DNA of 64,000 bases from Apium graveolens. Lineage: Eukaryota; Streptophyta; Magnoliopsida; Apiales; Apiaceae. The notes beneath the pieces were generated by a model, which was not told the DNA's origin, did not search any database, and saw nothing but the letters and a program-made list of their open reading frames with translations. The position numbers and the translations under genes are program-made. The DNA lies in assembly GCF_009905375.1 (NCBI RefSeq), contig NC_133652.1:23303339-23367338 (forward strand), in the 5' to 3' direction. Numbering within the stretch: position 1 is the first letter of the stretch; every line of letters begins with the position of its first letter. Positions 11,007 through 23,301 of the stretch are shown piece after piece.

Positions 11007-14000
11007 ATGGGAGACATGTGTATTGCTGATTGCGCAACTACTCATACAATTCTACAAAACCAGAAGTATTTTTTCTCAGTTAACTAAAACCAACTCACAA
11101 GTATGGACAATTTCGGGTATGTCTAATATAATCGAAGGTTTTGGGAAGGCTAATTTTTCTCTACCGAATAAACACAGGTTCATATACCAAATGCCCTTTA
11201 CTCTAGCAAGTCAACTAGGAAACTCTTAAGTTTTAAGGATATTCGTCTTAATCATTTTCACGTGGAAACTACTTGTGAGGGTGGAAAAGAATATCTCCTA
11301 ATCACTTCATCTACCTCACGCTATAAGAAAATCTTGGAGAAATTACCATTAGTCTCTTCTGGGTTATATACCACACAAATAAAGGTCATTGAGTCTTACA
11401 ATGTCACTATTCCCAAAATCGTTGATCCAAAATCCCTTATTATGTGGCATGATAGACTTGGTCATTCAGGAGTCTCTATGATGTATCATATTATAGGAAA
11501 TTCTACGGGACATCCTCTTAGACACCATAAGATCATACCACAAGATGAACTTTCTTGTTCAGCTTGTTCTCTAGGAAAATTAATTGTTCGACCATCTCCT
11601 GTTAAACTTCAAACCGAATCCCCCAAGTTCTTAGAACGGATCCAAGGTGACATTTGTGGTACCATTCATCCATCTTCCGGCCCATTTAGATATTTCATGA
11701 TTTAAATAGATGCAACAACTAGATGGTCTCATGTATGTCTACTTTCTACCTGAAATTTAGCTTTTTCCAAACCGTTTGACCAAATAATAAAGTTACGAGC
11801 CCAATTCCCTGACCATCCTATTAAATAAATTAGTTTAGATAATGCTGCTGAATTTTCATCCTCAACTTTCAATGATTATTGTATGACGGTAGGGATCTCA
11901 GTCGAATATCCAGTAACGTGCGTACATACCCAAAATGGTTTGGCAGAATCTTTGATTAAAAGACTTCAACTTATCGCTCGTCCCTTACTTCTTAGAGCCA
12001 ATTTACCTACATCTGTTTGGGGTCATGCTATATTACATGCTGCGAACCTAATAAGGATTATGCCATCCTCCTATCATAAATAATATCCCCATCAACTAGC
12101 ATTTGGTCAAATTCCTGATGTCTCTCATTTTAGGATTTTTGGTAATGTCGTATATGTTCCCATTGCCCCACCTCAAAGGTTAAAGATGGGACCGCAAAGG
12201 AGGATGGGTATATATGTTGGTTTTGATTCACCATCTATTATAAAATATCTTAAACCACTAACTGGGGAAGTTTTTACTGCTCGCTATGCTGATTGTCATT
12301 TTGATGAGTCAATAATTCCGACATTAGGGGGAGATGAATTATTGCATAAGATAAATCTTGACTTGACATGGAATACATCAAGATTAAATGCTTTAGATCC
12401 GCGAACTAATCAATGCGAATCTGAAGTTCAAAGAATTATTCATATACAAAATATTGCTAATCAAATGCCAGATGCTTTTAGTGATTCTAGCCATATTGTT
12501 AAATCACATATACCTGCAATTAATGCCCCAACAATGGTTGAAATGCCTATTCATAAATCAGTTCCTGAAGAATTGATTAATAATTCAAAACCACGCCAGA
12601 AGCGCGGTAGACCAATTGGTGCAAAAGATGTTGTACCACAAAAACGGAAAACGATTGGACATGCCTCTGAAGTGGCAAATCCAGTCAATACCCCAGAAGT
12701 GGTATCACCTCCCGAAGAGGTTAAAACCCCTGAAATGGCAGTGACAAAACAACCAGAAGTGGTATTGCCTCTAGAAGAGGATATTGCCCCTGAAGTGGCA
12801 CTTACTTCTGTAAAAGCAAAGGTACCTGAAATTTATAAGATCTCATTGAGTTATGTATATAACGGGAAATTATTGGATCGTGGGAGTATTGAAGTTGATG
12901 ATGAATATATTTTTTCGTGATATGTGATATTATTATGAACTCCGATCCAGAACCACAAAATGTGGAAGAATGTCGACAAAGAGATGATTGACCAAAATGG
13001 AAAGTTGCAATCCAGGAAGAATTGCAATCCTTGCGCAAGAGAAATGTATTTGAACCTGCGGTCCGAACACCGGCTGGTATGGTCCCCGTTGAGAACAAAT
13101 GGGTATTTGTATGAAAACGAAATGAGAGAAATGAAATTGTAAGATATAAAGCTCGGCTCGTAGCCCAGGGATTCTCTCATAGGCCTGGATTTGATTATTA
13201 GAAAACTTACTCTCCTGTGGTGGATTGAGTTACTTTTCGTTTTGGCTTGTATAGAAAAATTGGAAACACGCCTAATGGACGTTGTGACAGCCTACCTATA
13301 TGGATCACTTGATAGTGATATCTATATAAAAATCCCCAAATGATTGAAATTAGATGAGACTAAGACTCGTCATTTATACTCAGTTAAATTACAACGATCA
13401 ATATATGGACTGAAACAATCTGGTCGTATGTGGTAAACAGGCTTAGTGAATACCTATTGAATGATGGGTATGTTAATGATAAAGTGTGTCCATGTGTGTA
13501 TATTAAAAGATCTCAAACTGGTTTCGTTATTATGCTGTATATGTGGATGATTTGAATATTATAAATACTTCTGAAGATATTACTAATGCTGCTAATTATT
13601 TGAAAAATGAGTTTGAGATGATAGATCTTGGAAAGACAAAGTTTTGTTTAGGTTTACAGGTGGAACACTTATCTTCAGGAATATTTGTTCATCAATCAAC
13701 CTACACATAAAAAGTTTTTGATTGATTTTACATGGACAAATCTCATCCTCTAACTACACCAATGGTGGTTCGGTCACTTGAAGTTGAAAAAGATCCATTT
13801 TGTCCCAAAAAAGAAGATGAATATCCACTTGGACCAGAAGTTTCATATCTCAGTGCAATTGGCGCTCTTATGTACCTCGCAAACAACACACAACCTGATA
13901 TTGCTTTTGCTATGAATCTATTAGCAAGATTCAGTTCAGATCTAACTAAAAGACATTGGGATGGAATCAAGTATATATTGAGATATCTTCGCGGGACAAT

Positions 14001-14557
14001 TGATCTTGGATTATTATTTCCAAATAATTCGAAATTACAGCTGGTTGGATATGCGATGTTGGATACTTGTCAGACCTCATGTTGGACGATCACATACATG
14101 TTACCTATTCACATATTGCGGTACTGCTATCTCTTGAAAATTTACAAAACAGACCATGACTGCAACTTCATCAAATCACGCAGAATTACTAACAATCCGT
14201 GAAGCAAGTAAGGAATGTGTCTGGCTACAATCCATAATCCAACATATTTGACATTCATGTGGATTATCAAATGTTACAGACGACCCCCCTATTTTGTTTG
14301 AAGATAATTCAGCTTGCATTAAATAGTTAAAGGAAGGATATATCAAGGGAGATCGAACAAAACACATCTTACCAAAATTCTTCTACACTCACGAATTACA
14401 AGAGGATGGAGATATTGAGGTACAACAAATTCGATCATGTGATAATCTAGCGGATATACTTACAAAGTCACTACCAACATCAACTTTTGAAAAGCTACGA
14501 AATAATATCGGAATGCGAAGATTGAAGAACATATTATATCATGATTTCAATATGTGA
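11007..14557 (+). pseudogene. copia pol remnant (PR side, INT, RT, RH)
   Basis: The frame begins MGDMCIADCATTHTILQNQ at 11007. Integrase follows: the HHCC part (WHDRLGHSGVSMM, CSACSLGK) at 11262-11700, then a core with stops to about 12083 (QNGLAESLIKRLQ). The integrase C-terminal tail at 12186-12917 includes KRGRPIGAKD, an AT-hook-like motif, and a tandem PEV(V/A) repeat. RT pieces follow (ENKWVFV, ARLVAQGFSH, TYSPVVD, YAVYVDDLNIINTSED near 13533) and then RNase H (13732-14550, TTPMVVRSLEVEKDP...GTIDLGLLFP). Frameshifts and stops occur every few hundred bases. Confidence 0.8.
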
Positions 14558-14570
14558 GATATTTTATTTA

Positions 14571-14687
14571 GGGGGAGACTGTACTCATTTTCCTTCTTCA
14601 AGATTTTTATCCCACCGGATTTTTCCTTACAAGGTTTTAACGAGGCAGTCAATCTTTGAAATACTCACATTTGACAATCAGGGGGAG
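14571..14687 (+). other. Duplicated polypurine tract region of copia copy 2
   Basis: TTAGGGGGAGA at about 14570 and CAGGGGGAG at 14679-14687 both look like plus-strand primer sites; only the second abuts the 3' LTR. Confidence 0.6.
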
Positions 14688-14957
14688 TGTTATAATAATG
14701 ATTGTAACTTATCAAGGAAGACTCGCGATACTTATTAAGCAAGACTCGCGATAATTATGAAGAAAGACTTAATTTAATATTGGAAGTTTGTCACGAAAAT
14801 CAAGATTTTGTTAACCTCTATAAAGTTTTCTTAGTATAGTTGATAAAATTCTATTGTAAATAGAAGTTTTATCTAGTCATTTGTAGTTGAACAATCATGG
14901 AAGTAAATTTTTGAGATTTTTTTTTCTTACTCTACGGTTTATAGTTTATTTATATCA
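14688..14957 (+). repeat. 3' LTR of copia copy 2
   Basis: Starts TGTTATAATAATGATTG immediately after GGGGGAG and ends TTATATCA, matching the 5' LTR with clear divergence. The divergence indicates an old insertion. Confidence 0.8.
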
Positions 14958-15116
14958 TTATCGGATTATTATGGGATTTTTTTTAACATCAGTAACCTTT
15001 TTACCCGATGTGTCGTATTTAAAAGATGAATGAAGAAACGGCGTCGTAATGGTAGCGGAGCAGAACAAGGTCCAAACTCCAAAACCCTGAATCAAGAAAC
15101 TCAAGTGTAAACAAGA

Positions 15117-15144
15117 TCCAGAGAGATCGAGAGAGAGAGAGAGA
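15117..15144 (+). repeat. GA-rich tract in the PIG-U 5' UTR
   Basis: CCAGAGAGATCGAGAGAGAG and more GA units end directly at the start codon. GA-rich leaders are common in plant housekeeping genes; no role is shown. Confidence 0.7.
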
Positions 15145-18100
15145 TGGGGTTGTGGAAGTGGACATGGGCATCAATACTACTGAGACTAATTCTAATATAC
15201 TTTCCTCACAATCTCTTCAATTTATCATCTCGTCCTGAACTTTCCACTCCTCTCACTAGCCTCCGTCGCTGTAACAATCTCCTCCCTTCTCTTTAATTAC
15301 TTACATGCTTTTGTGTATATATAATTCAACTTCTTAATGCAATTGGGTCTTTTTCTTTTTCTTTCTTTTTTTGCAGTGGCTGAAGGATACTGGTTGAAGC
15401 AATCATCTATTTCCCCTTATGCCGGTTCCTCCTTTTACCCCTTTTGTTTTAAGTGCATTTTTGTACTAGTTTTTTTTTAATTGAGTTGGATGGTGATTTT
15501 ATTAGGTTCTATGTACCATGGATCTCCGATTTTACTCTCACTTCTCGGTCCAGTTACTGTTATTAGGTAAACAATTTCTCATTTTTTTAAAAAATATTTG
15601 ATTTTTAGTGATAGTTCAGAGTCTTTATTGTGTTAGCTGCGCATTTTCGAGTTTTTTATGTTTAGTATTTGCGGGTTTGCAGAATTGAAGGACTGCCTCC
15701 TCATGTATTGTGCAGGTATGTTTTGCCTTATCTTGCTGCTTGATTTGCTATGTTTTAACATATTGTATTTTTAATAACATACATGCAGGAACTTTAGATT
15801 TTATGTGATTTATTGTTAGGGATAGATTGGAAAACAAACATTATGAATGGTTATTTCTGAGTAAGCTGCAATAAGACCTGATTAAGAGTGACATACAGCT
15901 TACAGCATAAGGGGAAATTTACTATACTTATTGCAAACTAGTGTAGTTATCAGTTATCACAGTTCAGAACTGGTCAAAATCGACAGTTTTTCTTCATTAT
16001 TGTATCCAAGTTGTATTCTGGTTTAATTTTGTAGATGCAACTTAATATCAACACATTTTGGATACAGTTTGGTATTTGTGATCGCAGATTTTGCCACTGC
16101 CATGCTCATTCGTGCAATTGGCCACAATCTAAAAGCGGCTTGCAGTAAGAAGTTAAATTCCTTAAATTTAGGCAAACTTGTTGACAATCCAGGTAACAAA
16201 TAATTATTCTTTGACCACCCTACTGAAGTTCCTTTTCGGACACACCCCACATACATCTATATACTCATTCATTTTGATTTTTTATACAACTTTCTATGTG
16301 TTCTTTTACCCCCCATCACATACAAAGATCTAATTTTTTACTTTTTCAACCAGATTTTCTATCGGCTGGAGATATTGCTGCTCTCGTGTACTTGTGGAAT
16401 CCTTTTACCATATTCACTTGTGTTGGTTCTTCAACATCTCCAATTGAGAATTTTTTCATTATCTTGACCCTTTACGGAGCCTGTAAGAGTAAGAAAACTG
16501 AGGGTTTTCTTTCAATTTAATTGTGCAAATTGATTCAGTAGGTGTCACGATATTTTTTATTTTAGTGGGTTGCTCTACCTTATGTCTATACTACTAAATA
16601 TAATTATGTTATTTAATATTAGAAAATAAAAATTGGGTGTATAATTCTATGATACTAGGGCCCTTGTTTAACTTTGGGCCACAATCTGGTTGGCATTTCA
16701 TGTTGAAAAGTGTTTTCAAGCCCTGCATCAGTGGCGTTTTAGTGAACTAATTTATCATGATTTCTAGATAATGTCTAAAGGTATGCTGCTGGTATAAGTC
16801 GCAAGTTAATTATATGTATATCCAAGTGTGTAATGTAAAATCAAATTTAAAACTTTCTTTTATAAGAAGAGTTCCTTTTAGCAAAGTTCTCCTAACATGA
16901 AGTACTAGTTGGTCCCAGTATCATAACCATTCATCTTTGCTTTATACTACAACAGGATTACCTCCTTTGGCAGCTTTTGGATGGGTTGTCTCTTCACAAG
17001 TGGCTTTGTATCCTGCGATTCTTATCATACCAGTATGCAGCTTCTCTTCTTTTTGTATTCCACTATGCCCCGTACATGCCCCTAGATCTTAATTGTGAAG
17101 GCAAATAATAAAACAATAAAATTATTCAGAGAAAGATCCTAATTGTGAAGCTGATGATCTTATTACTCTTAATCATTTTGCTCCAGGTGATTTTTTTGTT
17201 AGGTTATGGTCCTGATTCACCACCAAGGAAGCTGTTCTTGAAAAAGAATCTGTCTAAAATTAAAAATGATATTTTATCAAAACAATCAGCACAACCAACT
17301 TATTTCTCATGGACATCAGTTGTGCTTTTCTTTTTGTGGGCATCTATATTTGCATCATGTGTGTTCATCCTATGCGGATTATACATGAAAGAGTATGGTG
17401 GCCTACAGGAGATGTTACAGAGGTAAATCCTTACCATGCAGATCTTTAATAATCTATTCCTTCTTTATGTGAATACAATAAGCTTTCCAAAAGCACTCAG
17501 CATGATATGCCTGGTAATAGAAACATATGAATGTCCAAGTCTGTGTGTGCCTTTGTACTCAATAAGTAGATGTATCCCAAAATGAATTCACTCACATATT
17601 ACCCCTCAATCTCTATTTCACTTCGTGAGATTAGGTAGATGGCTAACCTATGGGCTCTAGCCCTCCTTTTAAAAAGAGATGAATACCTGCCACATGAATA
17701 TATATACAATTAATCTTAGATTGATATTCCGAAATCTTCACTTTGTAACAGTTTCATTCGGGTGCCACCTAAATGATCAATTAATATCACTATAATATGC
17801 TTTGATAAAGATGCTTGCACTTCAATCTGTTTGTCTAATTAGAGACACGAGTATCCAATATGACATGCTTACCATTATAACATTCTTCTGTTGAATTCAA
17901 TGTATATTTTTAATAGTATGGATTGATCACTTGTTTCCCAGTATGTGTCAACCACTTATATATCTTCAAATTGACAAGATATGTAGTATTAGGAAGCTTA
18001 TAATGTTATTATTTTGTTAGTTATTGAATCATAAGTCACAAGAATGATATTCACTATATAGGCTTCTTTTTGCCAAGGAATTCTATCTACAATTAAATAG

Positions 18101-19814
18101 TTTTGAATTTTGTTTTGCCATTTTTATGGATTAATGCAGAACCTATGGGTTTATGCTCACTGTAGAAGATTTATCTCCCAATATTGGTGTCCTCTGGTGA
18201 GTAATATACTTTTCCAAATGATTTTAGTAATTTTAGTAAAGATTTAATCGTCTCCCTATGTAATATTTTGTGCTACGTTCATCGCAGGTACTTCTTTGCG
18301 GAAGTTTTTGATTTTTTCAGAAATTTCTTCTTGATAGTTTTCCATGTCAACATTCTCTTCATGTTGCTTCCATTAGCAATAAGGCTGAACCACCGGCCTT
18401 GTTTCCTGGCTTTTGTGTACATTGCAATCTCTTCGATCCTCAAATCATATCCTTCAGTAAGTTTTTAGGTTTTTACCTACAATTACATGTTCGTATATTG
18501 GGCTTAGTATAATATATACAGCATCTTCTTACTCCTCTTTCAGTTTACGGCTCTCTGATATGTAGAAATTACCATCGTCTATGACTTATAATGTGAATCT
18601 TAAATCAAGTGAAACTCTGGAGAAGCTTTGTCAAAAAACCCCGTAGTATCTTGTTTATCCTAAATGCATCTTGGTTTAATGTTCCAAATTAACTCTTTCA
18701 TATTATAATCTCATGTTATAGTGTGAAGTATTGAATATGGTGCCTGCCAGTGCCAGCCAGCCAGCCAGCAAAGGATACTGCTAACGTCTAGATACTGAGA
18801 GAAAGTTCTTATTGTCCGTGTTCAAATTGTCTTATAAGTGTCGAATAATTAGTATGCAGGCTGTAATAATCTTAGGGCACAGATGACTATGTTAAATTCT
18901 GTTTGGTTTTGCATATTTCCAGATGAAAAAGATTGTTGGATATGCTTGCTTACATGTCTATCATTATTCATTGGTCAGGTAGGAGATTCAGCCCTATACT
19001 TGGGTTTGTTGAGCTTGTTTGTCAATGAACTAGCAGGTAACTGATAAGAAATCTGTTTTTTTCTCATTGGCGGCCTGTACGTTGGTCGGGCTAATACCAT
19101 GTAGTTGATTTCCTGCAGATATGCAGTTCTCCTTTTTTCTCTTCTCTGGGTATGTGGGGGTATCTCTTCTCAGCCCTGTAATGCACAACCTATGGATATG
19201 GAGGGTATTTATCTGTCTGAAAATTACACATTAGTTTTTCATTTTATATGGTGGAAGTTAACTTGACAGTAATTACAGGGAACTGGCAATGCAAACTTCT
19301 ACTTTGCAACTGCAATGGCTTATGCTTGCTTCCAGGTTTGTCATTTGTAGTCAAATTACTAAAATCAATAAAAAATTTCAAGAATGCTACACATATATGT
19401 GGTTATAGTATTGGATCTTCTAGAGCTCCAGTCGTGTTTGGATTCTTTTCATTCTTGGCCTTTAGAATCTGATGTTTTTGCAATTGATTTTTTCTTTTTT
19501 TCATTTTTAGTCTTTGTTCAAGTATTAGCAAAGAGGTCAGAAATATTGGAGCACCCTTCACGGGGAAAGCATGGATAGATGTTTTTGCGTTTGATTTTTT
19601 CTTTTTTTCATTTTTAGTCTTTGTTCAAGTATTAGCAAAGAGGTCAGAAATATCGGAGCACCCTTCACGGGGAAAGCATGGATAAATTTTTTAACACATC
19701 TAGTTTGTGATACAATTAAAATTTTCTATGCAGATTGTTCTGGTGGTCGAAAGTGTGAACGCCATTCTTAACCATGATAGAAAGATAAGGAAGCTATGTA
19801 CAACCACAACTTAA
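15144..19814 (+). CDS. PIGU: GPI transamidase subunit PIG-U homologue
   Basis: PIG-U is a multi-pass ER membrane subunit of the GPI transamidase that attaches preassembled GPI anchors to proteins. Fourteen exons give one 449-residue frame: 15144-15270, 15377-15424, 15506-15566, 15683-15715, 16068-16192, 16354-16488, 16956-17032, 17187-17422, 18140-18196, 18288-18456, 18979-19036, 19119-19204, 19279-19335, 19734-19814. All use GT-AG. Length fits the family (about 430-450). Recognisable blocks are GDIAALVYLWNPFTI, the C-terminal half SILKSYPS|VGDSALYLGLL and SPVMHNLWIW, which match PIG-U of animals and fungi (SYPTVGD, LWHLWIY). Most of the chain is hydrophobic helices. For exon 6 the donor at 16489 is used, because the alternative at 16483 would create TGA. 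The 5' UTR has a GA tract just before the ATG. Confidence 0.93.
19471..19684. repeat. 107-bp tandem duplication in PIG-U intron 13
   Basis: Two direct copies (19471-19577 and 19578-19684) each start GATGTTTTTGC and end GGGGAAAGCATGGATA with few differences. Both lie between exons 13 and 14. Each copy contains a T-rich tract ending TTTTTAG that could mimic an acceptor. Confidence 0.9.
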
Positions 19815-21970
19815 CAAGGCAGATAATGCTAAAAGAGAGCTTAACCTAGCTGTCACTTTGTCATTTTAGCCTCTGATGCAGAGGTATTCACCCGGCACAA
19901 CAGCTTGGCATCGTTAATGGTTGTCCTCCCCGCGAAGTCTGGACATGGTTAACATGTATTCTAGAAGGCAGCTGTTTACTATATGAAAGCAGTATACTGA
20001 ACTCGAGCCCTGGCAGTTGTACAACAATCTGCAATGCACTAGTTAAACTGGTTTTCTGTGTATTATTGTATAAAAGGAATTGTTGATGTCTTGTACTCAT
20101 GGATAAGCATATGCATTTTGCATCAGCCAAGCTAACCTAGATCTTGAATTATTGACTATTGATCTCGAGGAATTACTTACCAAACACTACTGGAGGAGAC
20201 GTTATTTTGTTTTCATTACCGGCTGCATAAGCAGATTTATGATGGGAATGCTTTAGTTTTAACCTAGCTAGGGGGATGTAATGTTTTTAAGGTTGAACCA
20301 TGTGAATGATCAAATTTTCTATAGTTGTCGATTAAATAAAGAGACAATTGTCCAAGTGGCAGACATGCCAACTCATCACATCTAACACAGTGTCCCGTCT
20401 GATGTGGAAGGAGGGGGAGGGGGATCCTTTAAAAGTAAGTTCCCCACCATCTGATCACCAAAATGTTGAGTCACAGACAAGTAGGACCTCACTTTATGTC
20501 TCCCCACTTTAAGAGGTATACTGTTTAAGTTAATTCCACCTTGCTTATTAAATTTCATCCTTTACTGAATCATTCCATAGAACTTCACTTCTTAGAACAT
20601 GTAATTATCTCAATTTTAATTTTATTAATAACACTTCCAAAATAGGTCCTTAATTAAGCTGTTATAAGTATAACTCTTTATTTCATTAGGTGATCTCTCC
20701 AACTCAAATAGATGGGTAAGCTTTCAATTCAACGTATATGAATTCGTCTAATTTTAGTAATTGTTCACCTTTCATCAACAAAGAAACCCCACTTTGAATT
20801 TGCATTATTGATTGATTAGACAATAGAAGAATGCATCATGACACATGTTCATAATGTATGTAGAACGGGATTTAGGAAAACATAGAATGATATTAATTCA
20901 AAACATAGAATCATTATATTCAAAATTATAATATTTTGGATCACACTTATGTGCATTCCCTAATGAGGGTTATTTGATAATTTTACGCTCCATTCATCTG
21001 AAAATAGAAAAAAATACTCTGAAAATAACATTTATCTACTTTACGTCTGTACAAATTACAACTAGGATGGAATGGATGATCAGTGATGTGATTAGCACAA
21101 ATCACCGAAAGAATGAAGGCTTAGGTGGGGTGAGTGGATTTAGCAAATGGAAGTGTGCATGAGTTGTAATATTGAGAGAGAGTTGTTTGTTGCAAACGCT
21201 GCTTTACAATACAGCCAAGTAACGGCATTACCTATGAATCTTCTTCTCAAGTAGAGTCAAAGTAGTGTGATTACCTGCGACGAATCTTCTCAAGTTTCAA
21301 AACTTCATTTTTTCCCCACAGCTCCTATAATTTATCCTATACAGTACCATAGTCAACCCGGAAATAATGGACTTTACATCACTCCTTTGACACTTTTTGT
21401 CTGTACTTTGTTACATCTGATGTTTTTAAATCAAACATGGTCCGAGGTTAGGGTTACATCTAGTAATTAATTGACTAATTTGAGATTAACTAGACGAGTA
21501 CGTGCGCTTAAATTATTCTTGAAGCAGTTAAAACTACCTAAATGCTCAAGTTGTAGCACATCAAAGGTCCGAATAGCTTTTGCCATGGGGACTAGTTGCT
21601 CAGACTATAGACAAGTGTGATTCGGAAAAACGAAACTTGTTAAAAAAATGCCTCATAATACAGTAAACCAAATTTATGCAAGTAATACATCAACGGATAT
21701 CAGGAACATTGCAAGGGTTATATGAACATTTTTGTGTTGCGTATCATATATCCCTTGCGATGCGCATGGTCTGTATATAAGGATTTCATAGGTCTGTGTA
21801 TAGCGTATAATCTCGTAGTTTCTTGACCATAAAAGTAGATCGATATTTAGAGGGTAATCCACGAAACCATTTAGGGGTCGTTTGTTTCGTGGTATCATGT
21901 ATGAGTTTTGTTCATTCCAAACTCAGGTTTGTTTTACTGTTTTTAAAATCTGATACGCATTCCTTATATC
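19815..21970. other. Intergenic region downstream of PIG-U
   Basis: The first few hundred bases are the likely PIG-U 3' UTR. The rest has no gene; short open frames show no domain. A GGAGGGGGAGGGGGATCC purine block lies near 20410. Confidence 0.5.
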
Positions 21971-22676
21971 TAGGGGTATAAACGATCCAAACTGTTCGTG
22001 AGCTACTCGAGCTCGGCTCGTAAAAAATTTGAATTCGGCTCGAAAATAATCGAGCCGAGCTCGAGCTCGAGTTTTTCTAATTTTTAACCGAGCCGAGCTC
22101 GAGCTTCAAATTATTCGGCTCGTAAGATTCATGAGCCTTATCGAACCTCAATTATTTTTTTTTATTATAAATGTATTTTTATGTAAATATTTAATATTTT
22201 TTATATATTATTTATTTTTATCGAGTTGAACTCGAGCCGAACTCAAGCCGAACTCGAGTCGAACCGATCTTATTTTAAATTTTTGTTACTCCCTCCGTCC
22301 CATTGAGATGTTTACGTTACTATTCAGCACGCATTTCGAGACTTGTATAAAGTATAGTTTCATAATGTTTTTTCAGATTTTTTTTTTGAATAAAAGTTTT
22401 TTTATTCAATTTTTTTTTAAAAAAATATTACGAAACTATATTTTAAACGAGCATTGAAAAACGTGCCGAAAATTAACGTAAACAAAAGAGTGGGACGGAG
22501 GGAGTAATATTTAGTGAATTAATTCGAGTTTTCGAGTCGAACTCGAGCCTACCGAACCTTTTACGAGCCGAGCTTCGAACTTGAAATTAAAGGCTCGGTC
22601 GAGCTCGAGTCCGAACTATTTTAATTGTGCTCGAGCCGAGCCTACCAGTATTCGGCTCGGCTCGATTACACCCCTA
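21971..22676. mobile_element. Non-autonomous hAT element with nested MITE
   Basis: The left end is TAGGGGTATAAACGATC; the right end reads back as TAGGGGTGTAATCGAGC. Flanks CTTATATC and ATTATATC form an 8-bp target duplication with one mismatch. Subterminal DNA is packed with CTCGAGC/GGCTCG repeats (TCGAGCCGAGC). There is no transposase frame. A Stowaway MITE (22289-22504) is inserted within it. Confidence 0.88.
22289..22504. mobile_element. Stowaway MITE nested in the hAT element
   Basis: The ends are CTCCCTCCGTCCCATTGAGA and the complement ...GTGGGACGGAGGGAG, with TA on both sides. It is 216 bp with long inverted repeats (TAACGTAAAC, ATAGTTT). Confidence 0.92.
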
Positions 22677-23172
22677 ATTATATCCATCGTCAGTGGGAAT
22701 GTGATTTGAGAGAGGGGTATGAGATATCTAAGATTAGATCATAGAAATCTAATTTAGTCAGTGAATAAAATGGAAATCTAGCAAGTTGTCATATATATAT
22801 CTTCAAGATTTAGTCTTAATATTACTTCTTGGCCAGAGATTGTTACTGCTAAGTCCTAGCTAACCTTTGATTAATGCAACTAGAGAAACATACCTACCAC
22901 ATTACAGCACTTTGGAGAATGCCAGCATTCAAAGGTGACAAGACATGGAAACATCTTGTAAGCTTCATAGCAATGCTAACTAAAGTTTGATACTAATATG
23001 TAGTATTAGCAAGGTCACTAACTCGGGATAAGTGGGGTTTAGACAAAACTTTTAGCTATCTAATACTTGTCTCAACTACTTGTACTACTTTTTGAGGAAC
23101 TAGACCATGCAAGAACTAACAAAAAGCCAACTTCACATAAAAATATTTACTTGTTGCTGAATCTAGGCAGCC
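22677..23172. other. Upstream region of the P450 gene
   Basis: Non-coding; presumed promoter. No motif beyond the TATA box listed separately is claimed. Confidence 0.4.
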
Positions 23173-23180
23173 TATATAAG
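23173..23180 (+). promoter_or_regulatory. TATA box of the P450 gene
   Basis: TATATAAG lies 122 bp before the P450 start codon, a normal distance for a plant TATA box plus a short 5' UTR. Confidence 0.6.
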
Positions 23181-23301
23181 TCACTAAATTCAAGCTACTA
23201 AACACATGCCATCATTTCAATCCTTAATCCTCTGAAAAAACTTCGAATAATCAACAGTTCGAACGTTAAGATATTACTAACTTGAGTTTCATTGCATAAA
23301 C

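Larger units (their letters stand above)
10595..14957 (+). mobile_element. Ty1-copia retrotransposon, copy 2, gag-less and degenerate
   Basis: Two diverged LTRs (10595-10895 and 14688-14957) flank a pol-only interior with PBS and polypurine tract. Pol order is protease side, integrase, RT, RNase H, which is the copia order. No gag sequence lies between the leader and pol. Many stops and shifts show it is inactive. The flanks do not give a convincing 5-bp target duplication. Confidence 0.85.

Noticed and set aside
12802..13180. Two overlapping minus-strand frames of about 100 codons
   Set aside because: Antisense to the integrase tail and RT of copia copy 2, with no similarity of their own.
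16483..16488. Earlier splice donor for PIG-U exon 6
   Set aside because: Joining there to exon 7 produces an immediate TGA; the donor six bases later keeps the frame and the total at 449 codons.
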